This document shows, piece by piece, positions 24,874 to 33,490 of a stretch of 64,000 nt of DNA. Position numbers and translations under genes: made by a program. The DNA lies in assembly GCA_910584685.1 (NCBI GenBank), contig CAJUAO010000012.1:1-64000 (forward strand). Reading direction: 5' to 3'. The stretch's first letter is position 1. Each line of letters starts with the position of its first letter. The DNA is from an uncultured Lachnospiraceae bacterium. GTDB lineage: Bacteria > Bacillota > Clostridia > Lachnospirales > Lachnospiraceae. Under the pieces are notes generated by a model. The model worked only from the letters and a program-made list of their open reading frames with translations. It searched no databases and had not been told where the DNA came from.

Positions 24874-25614
24874 TTAGTATATAAACTGAACTCTTGCATA
24901 AACAGTACCTGCTGCGCTTCCTGATGCAATATCTGCAGCAGAAACCTCCATGACATTTAAGGATACCGTCAACGCATTTTCTTCCTTATATACAACAGGA
25001 TATATAATATCTCCATATCTGGCTGACTTTTTATACTCTGCGCGAAGGGCCTTTACCCTACGGGCCTCATCAAGATATTCCATGGCAAACTGTACATATT
25101 TTACGTTATTTACGTGACCGTTCGTATCTATATGGTACTTTCTCACAGAAAACTCTGCCTCTACTTCCCCTATGCCTTCAGGCATTATCTTTCTTCCATA
25201 GTCAGTCATTTCTATTCTAGGCTCTGTTCCGTATATATCTATATCTTCTTTCCGTGGCTTTATGGGCGTGCCTGTTACGGTATCGGTAAATACCCAGATG
25301 GTATTGGCGTTTACGGCCCTGGCTCCGTCTGCCTTATTCAGCACAAAATTCCTATAGCCGTATATACCCTTTGCGCCATATGACCATGTTCCTATCTCTA
25401 TATCCTCAAGCATGCAAATGTCCTGAAGGAATTCTATCTGCCATGAGCTTAAAACCCACGCCTTTTTCTCCTTTTTAAGATAATCCACCCCTACGCCAAG
25501 CTGCTCTGACTGAAAGGTGCTGCAATCCTGAAAATAATTCAGCACAGCGGGAATATCAAGCAATCCATCCCTGTTAATCTCACTGTATCTTACCCTGCTT
25601 TTAAAACTATACAT
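24874..25614 (-). CDS. Acyl-ACP thioesterase
   Basis: 246 residues of the FatA/FatB-like double hotdog family. The first hotdog includes VLNYFQDCSTFQSEQLGVG and WVLSSWQIEF; the second includes DTNGHVNNVKYVQF, where the Asn-His pair is the catalytic region. It releases free fatty acids from acyl-ACP. It forms a pair with the downstream reductase. The ribosome binding site is GAGAGGA. Confidence 0.9.
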   Translation of the reverse strand: MYSFKSRVRYSEINRDGLLDIPAVLNYFQDCSTFQSEQLGVGVDYLKKEKKAWVLSSWQIEFLQDICMLEDIEIGTWSYGAKGIYGYRNFVLNKADGARAVNANTIWVFTDTVTGTPIKPRKEDIDIYGTEPRIEMTDYGRKIMPEGIGEVEAEFSVRKYHIDTNGHVNNVKYVQFAMEYLDEARRVKALRAEYKKSARYGDIIYPVVYKEENALTVSLNVMEVSAADIASGSAAGTVYARVQFIY

Positions 25615-25690
25615 AAGCTATTCCTCTCTTCTAAAGCCTGCCGACGCCAAGGTTTTATGCGGCGGTAAATATACCGCCATGATTTCTTTT

Positions 25691-27685
25691 CTACTCCCTT
25701 AAATTTCTAAACTGTACCGGAGTCATTTTATATTTCTTTTTAAATGTTCTGTTAAAATGCTCCACATTCTCATACCCTATTGTCCCGGCTATATTTTCCA
25801 CCGTCATGCTTGTGTTTTTCAGCAGCGTTCTCGCCTTTTTCATCTTAATTCCCGTAACTATATCGGTAAAGGTTTCTCCTGATTTTTCCTTTATATATTT
25901 AGACGCATATGGCTTTGACATATGAAATTCCGCCGCTATTTCATCAAGAGTTACGACAGTGTAATTTTCCTGAATAAAGTTTATTATATCATTTAATCTT
26001 TCGTCAAGGATTTTTTCCTGCTTTCTTACCGCTTCTAACTGATTTACAGCTACGGTAAGGGCATTTATTGATGATTTTATTATATCCTCATCTACGCCTA
26101 CTCCAAATCTTACCACTCCATTGCTTATTATTCCCACATATGATATAGCCTTTGAGGAGGAGCCCTTTGTGAGAGAATGTTCCTCATATATAGACAGCTC
26201 ATAGCTTATGCCAAAATACTGCTTTATTGCGTTGCTTACGGCGTCAAGCCTGCCGTTTCCGTTTGCCTTAACCTTCATTATCTGATTGTCCCTGTGAATG
26301 GTAGCCTCTGCAACTATTCCGTCCTCTACCTGCTTAAAATGGCACTCTACTATCTGAAACACAGGGGTATTGTCAACATATTTATCTACAAATATCTTGT
26401 ATATCTCGTCAGGAACAAGCTCCTTATGCTCTCTGTCCGATACTCCTTTTACTGTATAGCCTACATCCTCACGCATTTTGTCAGGTATTGTAATTCCATA
26501 GGACTCGCGAAGAACGTAGCTTACTCCTCCCTTTCCCGACTGGCTGTTTATTCTTATAACATCTGAATCGTATGTTTTCCCAACGTCTACAGGGTCTATC
26601 GGCAGATATGGAACAGTCCATTTTTCGCTTTTTCTATCCTCCCTGTACTTCATGCCCTTTGAAATGGCATCCTGATGTGAGCCGGAAAATGCGGTAAACA
26701 CAAGCTCTCCTGCATATGGCTGTCTTGGAGATACCTTCATTCGTGTAAACTCCTCATATCTTTTTGCTATATAGGGCATATTGCTAAAGTCAAGCCTCGG
26801 GTCAACTCCATGGGAAAACAAGTTCATGGCAAGTGTCACTATATCAACGTTGCCTGTTCTCTCGCCGTTTCCAAAAAGGGTTCCCTCCACTCTGTCTGCT
26901 CCTGCCAGCACTCCAAGCTCTGCGTCTGCCACACCGCAGCCTCTGTCATTATGAGGATGGATGCTGATTATTACATTTTCCCTATTATTAAGATTTTTAT
27001 GCATATATTCTATCTGCGAAGCAAACACATGAGGTAGTGAACATTCTACCGTTGCTGGAATATTTATTATAACCTTTTTATCTGCTGTCGGCTGCCATAT
27101 ATCTATAACGGCGTTACATACCTCCAAGGCATACTCCGGCTCTGTTCCCGTAAAGCTTTCAGGGCTGTATTCAAAGGTAAAATTGCCCTCTGTCTCCTCT
27201 GCCATTTCCTTTAAAAGCTTCGCTCCCGATACTGCGATTTCCTTTATCTGCTCCTTACTCTTTTTAAATACCTGCTCTCTCTGGGCTACTGATGTAGAAT
27301 TATACAAATGTATAACCGCATGAGGCGCCCCCTTGACCGCCTCGAAGGTTTTTTTGATAATATGCTCTCTTGACTGTGTAAGCACCTGTACAGTTACGTC
27401 ATCCGGTATCATGTTTTTTTCTATGAGGGCTCTCATAAAGTTGTACTCTGTGTCTGACGCTGCCGGAAAGCCTACCTCTATTTCCTTAAAGCCGATATCT
27501 ACAAGCATTTCAAAAAAATTAAGCTTCTCGTCAAGGCTCATAGGCTCAATAAGCGCCTGATTTCCGTCTCGAAGGTCTACGCTGCAAAAACGCGGCGCCT
27601 TATCTATATAATCCTTTTTCACCCAGTCATATGTTGCCGCAGGGGGCATGAAATATAATCTCTCATACTTTTCAAAATTTTTCAT
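25691..27685 (-). CDS. 2-isopropylmalate synthase fused to a C-terminal AraC-type DNA-binding domain
   Basis: 664 residues. Residues 1 to about 555 form a long-type LeuA: catalytic start CSVDLRDGNQALIEPMS (Arg39-Asp40), metal site SIHPHNDRGCG, NGERTGN, and a C-terminal regulatory domain that normally binds leucine. Residues 557-664 are a complete AraC/XylS double helix-turn-helix: LDEIAAEFHMSKPYASKYIK, then NIAGTIGYENVEHFNRTFKK and MTPVQFRN. The fused protein could sense leucine and act on DNA directly. Two 22-bp repeats flank its own promoter (27706-27802) and are plausible targets. The start has AAAGGAAG upstream. The reading frame is intact, so the fusion is real in this sequence. Confidence 0.93.
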   Translation of the reverse strand: MKNFEKYERLYFMPPAATYDWVKKDYIDKAPRFCSVDLRDGNQALIEPMSLDEKLNFFEMLVDIGFKEIEVGFPAASDTEYNFMRALIEKNMIPDDVTVQVLTQSREHIIKKTFEAVKGAPHAVIHLYNSTSVAQREQVFKKSKEQIKEIAVSGAKLLKEMAEETEGNFTFEYSPESFTGTEPEYALEVCNAVIDIWQPTADKKVIINIPATVECSLPHVFASQIEYMHKNLNNRENVIISIHPHNDRGCGVADAELGVLAGADRVEGTLFGNGERTGNVDIVTLAMNLFSHGVDPRLDFSNMPYIAKRYEEFTRMKVSPRQPYAGELVFTAFSGSHQDAISKGMKYREDRKSEKWTVPYLPIDPVDVGKTYDSDVIRINSQSGKGGVSYVLRESYGITIPDKMREDVGYTVKGVSDREHKELVPDEIYKIFVDKYVDNTPVFQIVECHFKQVEDGIVAEATIHRDNQIMKVKANGNGRLDAVSNAIKQYFGISYELSIYEEHSLTKGSSSKAISYVGIISNGVVRFGVGVDEDIIKSSINALTVAVNQLEAVRKQEKILDERLNDIINFIQENYTVVTLDEIAAEFHMSKPYASKYIKEKSGETFTDIVTGIKMKKARTLLKNTSMTVENIAGTIGYENVEHFNRTFKKKYKMTPVQFRNLRE

Positions 27686-27705
27686 AATATTTTACTTCCT
27701 TTCGT

Positions 27706-27802
27706 ATCAATTTTATTGATTGATTTTTCCATGTACTGTAGTATATACTTTTAATGGAAAAAAGGAAATGATTATTTTTAATCAGTTTTATTGATTGATT
27801 TT
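27706..27802. promoter_or_regulatory. Two 22-bp direct repeats flanking the promoter of the LeuA-AraC gene (candidate operators)
   Basis: ATCAATTTTATTGATTGATT at 27706-27725 (continuing TT) recurs at 27781-27802 with one mismatch, 75 bp apart start to start. Each contains the dyad TCAAT-TTT-ATTGA (or its one-base variant). A -10 like TATACT lies between them on the minus strand (27740-27745) with no good -35 box. One copy therefore covers the early transcript and the other lies about 50-70 bases upstream of the start, a layout that fits looping or activation by an AraC-type protein. Confidence 0.6.
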
Positions 27803-27980
27803 AATATCATGTTATGAGTTGTTTAGTTGTGTGCTAAAGATATATATAGGTGAAACAGTTTTCTTCACATAAAGTCCGCCATTCCCTCAAAATATTCCCC
27901 GATATCATTCAGCTAGCGGTAGAACCGTCTGGCAGCATTAAAATCCAGATTGAAAGGCTGAGAACGGCAAAAGAAATATA

Positions 27981-28009
27981 TTGACAAATATCATAATTTG
28001 AGTTGTAAT
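27981..28009 (+). promoter_or_regulatory. Promoter upstream of the 28-kb plus-strand genes
   Basis: TTGACA at 27981-27986, 17-base spacer, TGTAAT at 28004-28009. Before it (27850-27980) lies a decayed open frame ending in SIKIQIERLRTAKEIY-stop, of unknown origin. Confidence 0.65.
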
Positions 28010-28040
28010 ATTTTTATACAGGCGCTAACGAGGTGTTTGA

Positions 28041-28205
28041 ATGAATTACATTAATCGACTAAAATTAATAGCCGAAGAAAGCGGCGATATTATAAATAAC
28101 AAAAGTGCGCAAGAAAGGACAGAAAATTTATGGATTACAAGCATCTTCAAAAACAAGTGGACTTTCTCCTTGAAAATGCTTCTCCCAATATTCAATATCG
28201 GGTAA
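28041..28205 (+). pseudogene. Short frame resembling the start of an AbiEi-type antitoxin
   Basis: A good ribosome binding site (GAGGTG) precedes ATG at 28041. The frame codes MNYINRLKLIAEESGDIINN and about 34 more residues, running into the next gene in a different frame. The first 20 residues resemble the N-terminal wing-helix of AbiEi-family antitoxins; the rest does not. It may be a truncated remnant, or simply a leader peptide coupled to the next gene. Confidence 0.3.
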
Positions 28206-29188
28206 AGAAAGAAATATTAAAGGAAGCGTGTGATTCCATTGAAATGCTGGAATTACAAGAGAAAATTTTAACCCTGCCCAAGGTGAAAAAAGCTTTTGCC
28301 TGTCAGCGGGAAAACGGCTTTTTCGGCTCTGTTCTTCATGGTGTATATTTTGACGGTTTTGATTCAACAGTCAACTTGTTAAAAAGAAACGGTGTAGAGA
28401 TTACTAATCCTTGTATGGTAAAAGCAAGGGTGGCTCTTACAAATTGGCAGAATTATGAACGAGATCATTTTTATAAAGCGGGAAACGCAATGGACGAACA
28501 CGGACGCGGCGGCTTTCGTGCGATATGGGCTGAACAACTTGTTGAACTTGGTGCAGATGAAAGTTTGCCGCAGATACAAGAGCAAATTTCTAACGCACTG
28601 AACGCTTTTCTCGGAGCGTTGCAATACTCAACCCCTGATGACTTTTCAAAGAAAGCGACATTTCGGGGGCAGCGTTGCCGCTATTATATAAAAGGGTCAA
28701 CTTTCCCTGCAGCAAACCATATCAGCATTTTAGAAAAAACGCTTTCATGGAGAAGCCCCGAAAATCTTGAGATGGTTAGGAAATCATATTGGCACTGTAA
28801 GGAAATCATGAAAGATTATCACGATGGTTTTATTTATATTAACTGCGGTCATTTTGTTGGTCCTTTTAATTACAACTGGAATGCTTCGAAAGAGCGAATC
28901 AGTATTTGCAGTTTTGATGATTACCCCATAGATTTTGCTTGGTCTATGAGAGGACTCAGTACAGCTTCAATTAGTTACCCAATCTTTGATGATGGTAATC
29001 CATGTCTTGCAGAGTCACTTGCTGATATGATTACTGATGAAAATCTCATTGACAATATTGGTGAAGAACAATTGCGTCATTTCAAAAACTATTCCTCCCT
29101 TGAACCTTCCTGGAGAAAAAAGAAAAGCGTCGCTTGTGATATTTACTTCCCTCTACTATTGGCTTTGTGCAAATTATTGCGGGCATGA
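28130..29188 (+). CDS. Hypothetical protein, possible alpha/alpha-toroid fold
   Basis: 352 residues, no signal peptide or membrane helix. The N-terminus (HLQKQVDFLLENASPNIQYR) and helical blocks such as DNGN/CLAESLADMI recall prenyltransferase or terpene-cyclase-like toroid proteins annotated in Clostridia, but no catalytic motif is recognised. The gene is on the plus strand among minus-strand neighbours, has no relatives in the window, and is followed by an inverted-repeat element, so it may have arrived by transfer. The ribosome binding site AAAGGA is ten bases before the ATG. Confidence 0.65.
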   Translation: MDYKHLQKQVDFLLENASPNIQYRVKKEILKEACDSIEMLELQEKILTLPKVKKAFACQRENGFFGSVLHGVYFDGFDSTVNLLKRNGVEITNPCMVKARVALTNWQNYERDHFYKAGNAMDEHGRGGFRAIWAEQLVELGADESLPQIQEQISNALNAFLGALQYSTPDDFSKKATFRGQRCRYYIKGSTFPAANHISILEKTLSWRSPENLEMVRKSYWHCKEIMKDYHDGFIYINCGHFVGPFNYNWNASKERISICSFDDYPIDFAWSMRGLSTASISYPIFDDGNPCLAESLADMITDENLIDNIGEEQLRHFKNYSSLEPSWRKKKSVACDIYFPLLLALCKLLRA

Positions 29189-29376
29189 CTGCGCAAGGTG
29201 CGTTAATTAGTGCAATCAGCTTCATTTAGACAAAATAATTTCAGATGTCAAAATTAATTACGCTCTGACTATTATACTTTTATGGTTCTAATACTGAATG
29301 TTGTATTTTTATTGATACGCTATCCACTTGAATTGTTTATACGAATTAATATGTGAAAAGTACTTTCTCTCAATGA

Positions 29377-29705
29377 GGGGATTAAGAATAAAGGGAGTAT
29401 AAGACCTTAGAGCGGTAGCAGGGACAGGGTGGGTCAGAGAGTTATATATATTTTTTAAAGCATTGAGAAAAGTGTTAGAAATTCAACAACGGAATACCGT
29501 CAGCTTCTTAGCGTAGAGCGTCTGTCTGAGTAAGGGGCTGCTTTTTAGCCCCTTGCGAGTTACGCTCGCAGCTTAGAAGATGGCGGTATTTTGTTGATAG
29601 AATTTCTTACTCTTTTCGAAGCTTTAAAAAATATATATAACTCTCTGACCCACCCTGTCCCTGCTACCGCTCTAAGGTCTTATACTCCCTTTATTCTTAA
29701 GCCCC
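29377..29705. repeat. 329-bp hairpin element with perfect 80-bp inverted arms
   Basis: Bases 29382-29461 and 29621-29700 are exact inverse complements over 80 bp, extended outward by GGGG/CCCC with one mismatch. The 159-bp centre is also an imperfect inverted repeat closing on AAGGGGCT/AGCCCCTT around 29535-29565. There is no open reading frame. This is the form of a MITE-like non-autonomous element. A target-site duplication could not be confirmed. 29189-29376 contains nothing recognisable. Confidence 0.75.
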
Positions 29706-29756
29706 GGACTACATGCAAGGAACTTTCTTTTTCAAACGTACAAATTAATATTTACT

Positions 29757-30461
29757 CTACATCAAACTCCTTTTATCTTTCACTTTCACTTTCTTCCCTG
29801 TCTTTTCATCCCTAAAGTAATAAAAAATCATATACTCTTCCGGGCTTTTCACATAAGAAACCTTCTTAAGCGCAATACCTTTTCCATTGCTATAACAATT
29901 ATCCTTATTTCCAAGCTTTTTTACCAGCTCATTTCTTGCCCTGTTAATAAGCAGATTATAGGTTTCCTCCTGCATAAAGTAAAGCTCCTTAAGAAGCAAC
30001 ATTTCCTGCTCCTCTATTACAGCAAACTGCTCCTTTTCGGGAAACTCAACAGTGCGGGAAAAGCTTACCTTTATCTCTCTGTTTTCACTAAGGCTAGAAG
30101 ATATATTCTCAGGCTTAAGGGTTCCTGTAACAAGACCTAAATATGTACGTTTTCCCTTGAAGGTATTATTGTCATCTAAGGGAACGTATTCATACCTTTT
30201 TGTTTTAATTGTCAATGCCTTAATAACCATGAACAGCCATATAACAGCTATAATTATTCCAATTACTAACAGCAGGACTCCTTTGCCAATTACCGCCCAT
30301 ATTATCAGAAGGAGAAAACCTCCAAATACACCTGCAGCTATAGTTATTACAATAATCCTTAGCCATTTTGGAACATACTTTGACCTTGATAAATCTATTG
30401 AGGATTCTAAAAACGCTTCACCTATTATTTCTGCGAAAAGCTCAAGAAAAAACTCGCCCAT
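29757..30461 (-). CDS. Membrane protein of unknown function
   Basis: 234 residues: a hydrophilic N-terminal helix, two strongly hydrophobic segments (about residues 36-58 and 62-82), then a basic soluble domain with a coiled, Glu-rich stretch (EKEQFAVIEEQEMLLLKELY) and a Lys-rich tail. ATG at 30461 is preceded by TAGGAGA; the frame is open 20 codons further up but this overlaps the GH43 gene. It lies 16 bases after GH43 and is probably co-transcribed. The family is not recognised. Confidence 0.65.
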   Translation of the reverse strand: MGEFFLELFAEIIGEAFLESSIDLSRSKYVPKWLRIIVITIAAGVFGGFLLLIIWAVIGKGVLLLVIGIIIAVIWLFMVIKALTIKTKRYEYVPLDDNNTFKGKRTYLGLVTGTLKPENISSSLSENREIKVSFSRTVEFPEKEQFAVIEEQEMLLLKELYFMQEETYNLLINRARNELVKKLGNKDNCYSNGKGIALKKVSYVKSPEEYMIFYYFRDEKTGKKVKVKDKRSLM

Positions 30462-30477
30462 GTATAAATCTCCTATA

Positions 30478-31365
30478 TTAATTAGTAACAGATACCTTCT
30501 CCATATATCCGTCAACGCCAAAGGTAAGCTTATCTATGCAGGTTTCTCTGTGAAAGCCTTTGCCTTCAGGATATTTCTCAAGAGGCGTTCCAAACCGATG
30601 ATATGCTATATAGTAATTTTCATTATCCTTAAGAATAGAGTGATGGCCTGTGCCAAGTATATTAAGCTCCTTATTTTTCTCTAAAACAGGATACTTATAC
30701 TCTATAGGCCCAAACAGTGATTTTGATGTGCCGTAATTTATATGATAATTTTCTGAGCCTGTATCATCGCATGACCATGTAAAATGATAAAGCTCTCCTC
30801 TCTTTAACACGGTTATGGCTTCGCGGAAATCCTCTGCGCCCTCTATTTTTCTCATGGTATCTTCATTTATTGAGATACAGTCCTCATTTAGCTCTGCTAT
30901 AACAGGAGCGCCGTTTCCAAAGAGAAGATATGACTTGTCTCCCTCAGTATAAACCGACGGGTCTATAGCCTGCCAGAAATTTTCTATTCCTCTCGCCCTT
31001 ACCATATCAATAGTGACAACGGGAGTATTTTTTGCCTTGAAGGGGCCGGCAGGACTGTCTGCCTCCGCCACTCCTATGCTTGATACTCCGTCATCCCCCT
31101 TTCCGCAAAAGAAAAAGTAAAATTTTCCATTTCTTGACAATGTGCACGGCGCCCACGCGCATTCCTTTGCCCAAGGCACATCGCCCTGATGAAAGTCAAG
31201 TATTTTCCCTTTATTTTCCCAATTTTTAAGGTCCTTTGAAGCGAAAACATAAAACTGCCAGCCTCCCCAGCCCTCGTAGCCGTCTGATGTAGGATATATA
31301 TAATAGGTGTCGCCATCCTTTATAATATCCGGGTCTGCATATAAGCCTTTTAATACAGGATTCAT
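30478..31365 (-). CDS. Glycoside hydrolase family 43 (arabinofuranosidase/xylosidase-like)
   Basis: 295 residues, a single five-bladed propeller with no signal peptide, so probably cytoplasmic. The catalytic base is Asp11 in YADPDII, the pKa modulator Asp is in QAIDPSVY, and the catalytic acid Glu is probably in REAITVLKRGELYHFTWS. HHSILKD is also typical of the family. It likely trims arabino- or xylo-oligosaccharides imported from pectin or xylan; exact specificity cannot be read. The ribosome binding site is GGAGGT. Confidence 0.88.
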   Translation of the reverse strand: MNPVLKGLYADPDIIKDGDTYYIYPTSDGYEGWGGWQFYVFASKDLKNWENKGKILDFHQGDVPWAKECAWAPCTLSRNGKFYFFFCGKGDDGVSSIGVAEADSPAGPFKAKNTPVVTIDMVRARGIENFWQAIDPSVYTEGDKSYLLFGNGAPVIAELNEDCISINEDTMRKIEGAEDFREAITVLKRGELYHFTWSCDDTGSENYHINYGTSKSLFGPIEYKYPVLEKNKELNILGTGHHSILKDNENYYIAYHRFGTPLEKYPEGKGFHRETCIDKLTFGVDGYMEKVSVTN

Positions 31366-31552
31366 AATAATACCTCCATTTTTTCCGTGCTATTGTTATA
31401 TGGTTTTTCTTAATTTTAATTTACATTGCCGCTTTTTTCAATGTAAAAAAGCTTTATTTATCATTTTTTATATAATAGAAATTTTCGTCATGCAAGCTGC
31501 AATTTTATCTCTGCCGAATAAAATTCAAAAACGAATTTGCAAGTGACGGCTT

Positions 31553-31576
31553 CACAAAAAACTTAAGTTTTTTGTG
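31553..31576. repeat. 24-bp perfect palindrome in the GH43-mocR intergenic region
   Basis: CACAAAAAACTT/AAGTTTTTTGTG. It lies in a 448-bp divergent gap (31366-31813) that also holds an imperfect inverted repeat around CTTTAAAATTA (about 31619-31644) and AT-rich promoter-like sequence (TATAGTATAAAT near 31682). It may be an operator or a terminator-like hairpin. Confidence 0.45.
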
Positions 31577-31787
31577 TTAAAACTCTTGGCACTTTTTACT
31601 TTACAAATGGTAATTTGGGCTTTAAAATTATTTTTAATTTAAAGTCTGGTACTTTTAAATTTAAGATATAGTATATTTAATGTATAGTATAAATTTAAGG
31701 TTTAGCAATACCTGAATTTTTACTTACCGGATTATTAAATTTCACACCGGAAAAACGCAAAAAGCAGCGCTTTTCATTAATATTTGA

Positions 31788-31801
31788 GCCGCCAGGGCGG
31801 C
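31788..31801 (+). promoter_or_regulatory. GC hairpin just upstream of the mocR ribosome binding site
   Basis: GCCGCC-AG-GGCGGC, the only GC-rich stretch in an AT-rich leader, ends three bases before GGAG. It could influence translation of the regulator. Confidence 0.4.
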
Positions 31802-31813
31802 ATGGAGATTATT

Positions 31814-33313
31814 ATGCTTACATATTCATTAGAAAATACAAACGGCTTAAGCTTATACGAATACCTGTATAAATGCATAAAAACCGATATTATTGCCGGA
31901 GCTTTATGCGCCGGAACAAAGCTGCCATCAAAAAGAGCCTTTGCAAAAAACCTTAACGTCAGCACCGTCACTATAGAAAATGCATACAGCCAGCTTATGG
32001 CAGAGGGATACATTTTTTCAAAGCCAAAAAGCGGATATTTTGTGGCAAGGCTTTTATCTGCCGGCAATTCCCTGCAATTTACATCCCGCAACGCTTACAA
32101 CGACAAGTCCATTGTAAATTCTTCTTTAAATAATTACGATTATAAGGAGGCTTCCTCTTTACTTCTCTCTGATAAGACAGGTTTTCATAAAAATACGCCT
32201 GTATATGCCGATTTTATAAGCGGAAAAAACCTCAACGGAAATTTTCCTTTTACCGTATGGTCGAAGCTTTTAAGAGAGGTTATGGCGGAACAAAGCGAGC
32301 TTTTACTGAATAATCCCCCGCCCGGAGGAATTATGCTTTTAAGACAGGCTATCGCTGAGCATCTGTATCAGTTTCGCGGTATGAGGGTATCGCCGGAGCA
32401 GATTATCGTAGGCGCAGGTACAGAATATCTTTACGGACTAATTATTCAGCTTCTTGGGCGAGATAAAATATTTGCCATGGAAAATCCCGGATATAAAAAA
32501 ATATCCCAGGTTTATTTAAGCAATAATGTAAAATGTCAATATATACCTCTTGACAATAATGGCGTTTCTATAGATTTACTGCTGGAAAGCAAGGCTGATA
32601 TATTACATATTTCACCATCCCACCACTATCCCACAGGTCTTGTCACCCCTGTCACAAGACGCCACGAGCTTTTGGAATGGGCATGTAAAAACAGGGAACG
32701 GTATATTATAGAGGATGACTACGACTGCGAATTCCGTATGGTGGGAAAGCCTATACCTACCCTCCAGAGCATTGATAATTACGGCAAGGTTATATATATG
32801 AATACATTCACAAAAAGCCTCGCCTCCACTATCCGTATAAGCTATATGGTTCTGCCCGCAGGCCTTATAAATAAATTTTATGAAAAGCTTGGCTTTTATT
32901 CATGTACTGTGTCTGCCTTTGAACAGCTTACCCTTTACAAGTTTATGTCTGGAGGATATTTTGAAAAGCATATTAACAGAATGAGAAACTTTTATAAAAA
33001 CCAGAGAAATCTTATTCTTGCTTCAATTAAATCAAGTCCTTTAAATAATTTATGCGCCATAAAGGAGCAGGATTCGGGACTGCATTTTCTTATGACTGTA
33101 AATACTACGCTTTCTGAAAGCAAAATCAGGGAGCAGGCAGAAAGGATGGGAATACGGATAGGGTTTTTATCGGATTTTTATTTTAACAGTCCGCCAGAAG
33201 CTGCCGCCGCAATAACAGATTATCCAAGTCACACGCTTGTAATAAACTATTCCGGCATAGAGCCTGAAAAAATCCCACACGCTCTTTCGCTGCTGAGCAA
33301 ATGTATCGTATAA
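31814..33313 (+). CDS. MocR-family transcriptional regulator (GntR wHTH plus aminotransferase-like domain)
   Basis: 499 residues: GntR winged helix (LSLYEYLYKCIKTDIIAGAL, KLPSKRAFAKNLNVSTVTIE, GYIFSKPKSGYFVA; about 7-80), then a fold-type I aminotransferase domain. PLP-site features include ILHISPSHHYPTG, EDDYDCEF and the Lys in NTFTKSLASTIRISYMV. MocR proteins bind PLP and control PLP, GABA or transport genes. ATG at 31814 has GGAG upstream; an ATG four codons earlier overlaps that site. It is divergent from GH43, but no pdx or gab genes are adjacent, so its target is not clear. Confidence 0.9.
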   Translation: MLTYSLENTNGLSLYEYLYKCIKTDIIAGALCAGTKLPSKRAFAKNLNVSTVTIENAYSQLMAEGYIFSKPKSGYFVARLLSAGNSLQFTSRNAYNDKSIVNSSLNNYDYKEASSLLLSDKTGFHKNTPVYADFISGKNLNGNFPFTVWSKLLREVMAEQSELLLNNPPPGGIMLLRQAIAEHLYQFRGMRVSPEQIIVGAGTEYLYGLIIQLLGRDKIFAMENPGYKKISQVYLSNNVKCQYIPLDNNGVSIDLLLESKADILHISPSHHYPTGLVTPVTRRHELLEWACKNRERYIIEDDYDCEFRMVGKPIPTLQSIDNYGKVIYMNTFTKSLASTIRISYMVLPAGLINKFYEKLGFYSCTVSAFEQLTLYKFMSGGYFEKHINRMRNFYKNQRNLILASIKSSPLNNLCAIKEQDSGLHFLMTVNTTLSESKIREQAERMGIRIGFLSDFYFNSPPEAAAAITDYPSHTLVINYSGIEPEKIPHALSLLSKCIV

Positions 33314-33365
33314 AGCTTATTTTGCAGTTGGTGAAAAAACTTCCTGTTATATAAAAAATAATAAG

Positions 33366-33462
33366 GAACTGTCCCAATAAGAAAATCATATACAAAATAT
33401 TGTTTAATATAAATGCGTATCAATACCATATTTTGCATGATTAAAACTTATTGGGACAGCCC
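33366..33462. repeat. Small inverted-repeat element (MITE-like)
   Basis: Terminal arms CTGTCCCAATAAG / CTTATTGGGACAG (33369-33381 and 33447-33459) bound a 97-bp imperfect hairpin; the inner parts also pair (ATCAT...AAAATAT against ATATTTTGCATGAT). The ends resemble those of insertion sequences of the IS1182/IS3 style. It lies between the convergent mocR and GH51 genes and could also serve as their terminator. Confidence 0.55.
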
Positions 33463-33490
33463 CAATCACTAAAAGCTATCTTATTATTTC

